A DNA stretch of 35,481 bases from a bacterium (GTDB lineage: Bacteria; Planctomycetota; Planctomycetia; Pirellulales; Pirellulaceae), in contig JANSWS010000029.1 of assembly GCA_024743355.1 (NCBI GenBank), positions 1-35,481 of the forward strand, given 5' to 3'. The notes beneath the pieces were generated by a model that worked only from the letters and a program-made list of their open reading frames with translations, was not told the origin of the DNA and ran no database searches. Positions 34,109-35,481 of the stretch are shown in pieces; the first letter of the stretch is position 1; each line of letters begins with the position of its first letter. The translations under genes and the position numbers were made by a program.

Positions 34109-35227
34109 ATGACTCCCCACAGGCTGCATATTGAAGACCGCATGCACCTCTCAAGGCCGCGTGAGTCCAAGCAGCTGGATCTCGTCAGGCTGCTGGAACG
34201 CGGACCTGAAGATGCGCAATCAACCAAGATGGCCTGGAAGCTATTCCGACAGTTCCAAGAGCTGGATTCCTGCTGTCGCGAATTTCAACTGGCCAACGAA
34301 CCGCATGTCGCTTGGCACATCGACGGCCGTGTCGGTACCGTCGAGGATCGAGCGATCAAGTTAAGTCTGCGTGGCCGTCAGCCTCAAGAGACCAGCCTAC
34401 GCTGCGAAACGGTGGCACTCTTTCCAGGCACGCATTCAACGGACCTAGGCTCACCCAAGTCGGCTGCTCTGCCTCCCGCCAGTAAGCGCTGGCCGCGGGC
34501 CACAGCTTGCGTCTCAACTCAACCCGGCTGCGGCGTCAGATGCCCTTTCTGCTCAACGGGGGAACTCGGCTACCGAGGCAGTCTTTCCGCCAGCCAAATC
34601 GTTGAACAAGTTTACTGGGTAGGCCTGGTCGCCAAAGAGTACCGATTTCGGCTGCGGAATGTCGTTTTCATGGGCATGGGCGAACCTCTGCATAATCTCA
34701 GCGCGGTCTCACAAGCCGTTCGCATGCTCACCGATTCGAAGCTGTTCGGATTACAACCGCGACATATTACGATTTCAACGGTCGGTGTCCCGGCAGCCAT
34801 GATTCAGTTGGCGACTGAGTTTCCATCCCTTCGTCTGGCGCTCAGTCTGCACTCGGCCATTGCCGCACAGAGACGGCAATTGGTGCCGCGAGCTGTAGGC
34901 GATCTAGAGCAATTGCGCGAGGTGATCGCGGAACTCAACCAGCTTCAGTCGGGACAAACTGTCTGGTTGGAAGTAGTGCTGTTCGACGCAATCAATGATT
35001 CTATGGAGCATGCCGCTGCCATTGTTGAATTCGCCCGAGGCTTGAATGTCGAAGTCAACCTGATCCCCTACAACCCGGCAGCCGCAGCATCGACCTTTCG
35101 CCCCAGCAACAAGCTGCAGCGAGAACGCTTTGCAGAGAATTTGCGTCAAGCCGGCATTCGCACCAGCATACGCTCTTCCTTTGGCAGCCAGCAAAATGCC
35201 GCCTGCGGGCAATTGAAACCGAGTTGA
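34109..35227 (+). CDS. RlmN/Cfr-family radical SAM methyltransferase-like protein
   Basis: A 372-residue radical SAM protein. The SAM cluster motif is C141-GVR-C145-PF-C148 followed by STGELGYRGSLSASQIVEQV, and the two methyl-transfer cysteines of RlmN are conserved: C134 in ACVSTQPG and C366 in the terminal AACGQL. FMGMGEPLHN and ISTVGVP also fit. RlmN methylates C2 of A2503 in 23S rRNA and of tRNA A37; Cfr acts at C8. The first 120 residues lack the usual RlmN N-terminal block, so this is likely a divergent paralogue rather than the housekeeping enzyme. An ATG at 34142 is an alternative start. It follows the MazG-like gene. Confidence 0.85.
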   Translation: MTPHRLHIEDRMHLSRPRESKQLDLVRLLERGPEDAQSTKMAWKLFRQFQELDSCCREFQLANEPHVAWHIDGRVGTVEDRAIKLSLRGRQPQETSLRCETVALFPGTHSTDLGSPKSAALPPASKRWPRATACVSTQPGCGVRCPFCSTGELGYRGSLSASQIVEQVYWVGLVAKEYRFRLRNVVFMGMGEPLHNLSAVSQAVRMLTDSKLFGLQPRHITISTVGVPAAMIQLATEFPSLRLALSLHSAIAAQRRQLVPRAVGDLEQLREVIAELNQLQSGQTVWLEVVLFDAINDSMEHAAAIVEFARGLNVEVNLIPYNPAAAASTFRPSNKLQRERFAENLRQAGIRTSIRSSFGSQQNAACGQLKPS

Positions 35228-35481
35228 AACCGATCTCGAGGCAGCAGCACTGCCCTTGAGCCCTGTACGCTAACGCTGTGAAGCATTTTTGCATTGGATT
35301 TACAAGCACGAAGCGCCAGCAAGTGTGTACTTGATGGCGACCGTAACTCACTCGCTCGCCCGTCGTGTTTGTATTTTTGGGTGAGCCCGCTCGATACCAA
35401 ACGTGGTACAGCGTTGTTGTACGGGCATAGCATTCGGGTGGCCAACCTCGGCCTGAAAGGCCAGGAACATACCAGCCCAGG
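35228..35481. other. Gene-free end of window
   Basis: The last 254 bases after the RlmN-like gene show no credible frame, RNA gene or repeat. A gene may start beyond the edge. Confidence 0.4.

Overview
The window looks like chromosomal DNA of a planctomycete, most likely a Pirellulaceae-type (Rhodopirellula/Blastopirellula-like) bacterium. This is judged from gene content only. The supporting features are a secreted DUF1080 protein beside a type I sulfatase, a MoxR–DUF58–BatA-like–VWA gene set written in the planctomycete style, a DUF1844 protein, a TIGR03960-type radical SAM protein, many GTG/TTG starts, few strong Shine-Dalgarno sites, long gene-poor gaps, and several families of non-coding repeats. 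Kdo activation (kdsB) implies a Gram-negative type outer envelope. No rRNA, tRNA, CRISPR array, integrase or transposase was seen.

Layout. 1-631 is a tandem 329-bp non-coding repeat that ends at the stop codon of ilvD (633-2312, minus). A secreted DUF1080 protein (2511-3203, plus) faces a formylglycine sulfatase (3422-5008, minus); both point to polysaccharide or sulfated glycan breakdown. A structured gap leads to a YihX-like HAD phosphatase (5426-6037) and a Ppx/GppA phosphatase (6448-8025), whose stop codon lies inside a 23-bp tandem repeat. Three minus-strand glycosyltransferases follow: GT2, a GT11 alpha-1,2-fucosyltransferase-like protein and a GT10 alpha-1,3-fucosyltransferase-like protein. 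They suggest a fucosylated surface glycan. A calcineurin-like phosphoesterase (11759-12568) is divergent from the next block.

12825-20313 is a plus-strand set: MoxR AAA+ ATPase, DUF58, a BatA-like membrane VWA protein and a second membrane VWA protein are packed with overlaps or 1-nt gaps, followed by a four-helix membrane protein with its own likely promoter. MoxR/DUF58/VWA sets are generally thought to act as chaperone or assembly systems for envelope or metal-enzyme clients; the client here is unknown.

20564-31066 is almost all minus strand: GlpQ phosphodiesterase, a cysteine-rich radical SAM protein resembling the MJ0619/Tes group, a CPA2 antiporter with C-terminal CBS domains, a TIGR03960-type B12-binding/radical SAM protein, DUF1844, CTP synthase (pyrG) and a sensor-less histidine kinase. 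The kinase lies 4 nt downstream of a Tat-exported sulfite-oxidase-family molybdoenzyme (31071-32246). The plus strand then carries kdsB, a small MazG-like protein with a cysteine tail, and a divergent RlmN/Cfr-family radical SAM protein.

The most interesting material is the Tes-like radical SAM protein, the RlmN-like paralogue next to a MazG with a zinc-type tail, and the non-coding repeats: the 329-bp tandem, a 66-70 bp dispersed element present three times, paired CTTTCGC hairpins, a 23-bp tandem, a hexanucleotide tract and a nested inverted-repeat region at 5238-5320. No new defence or mobile system is evident.
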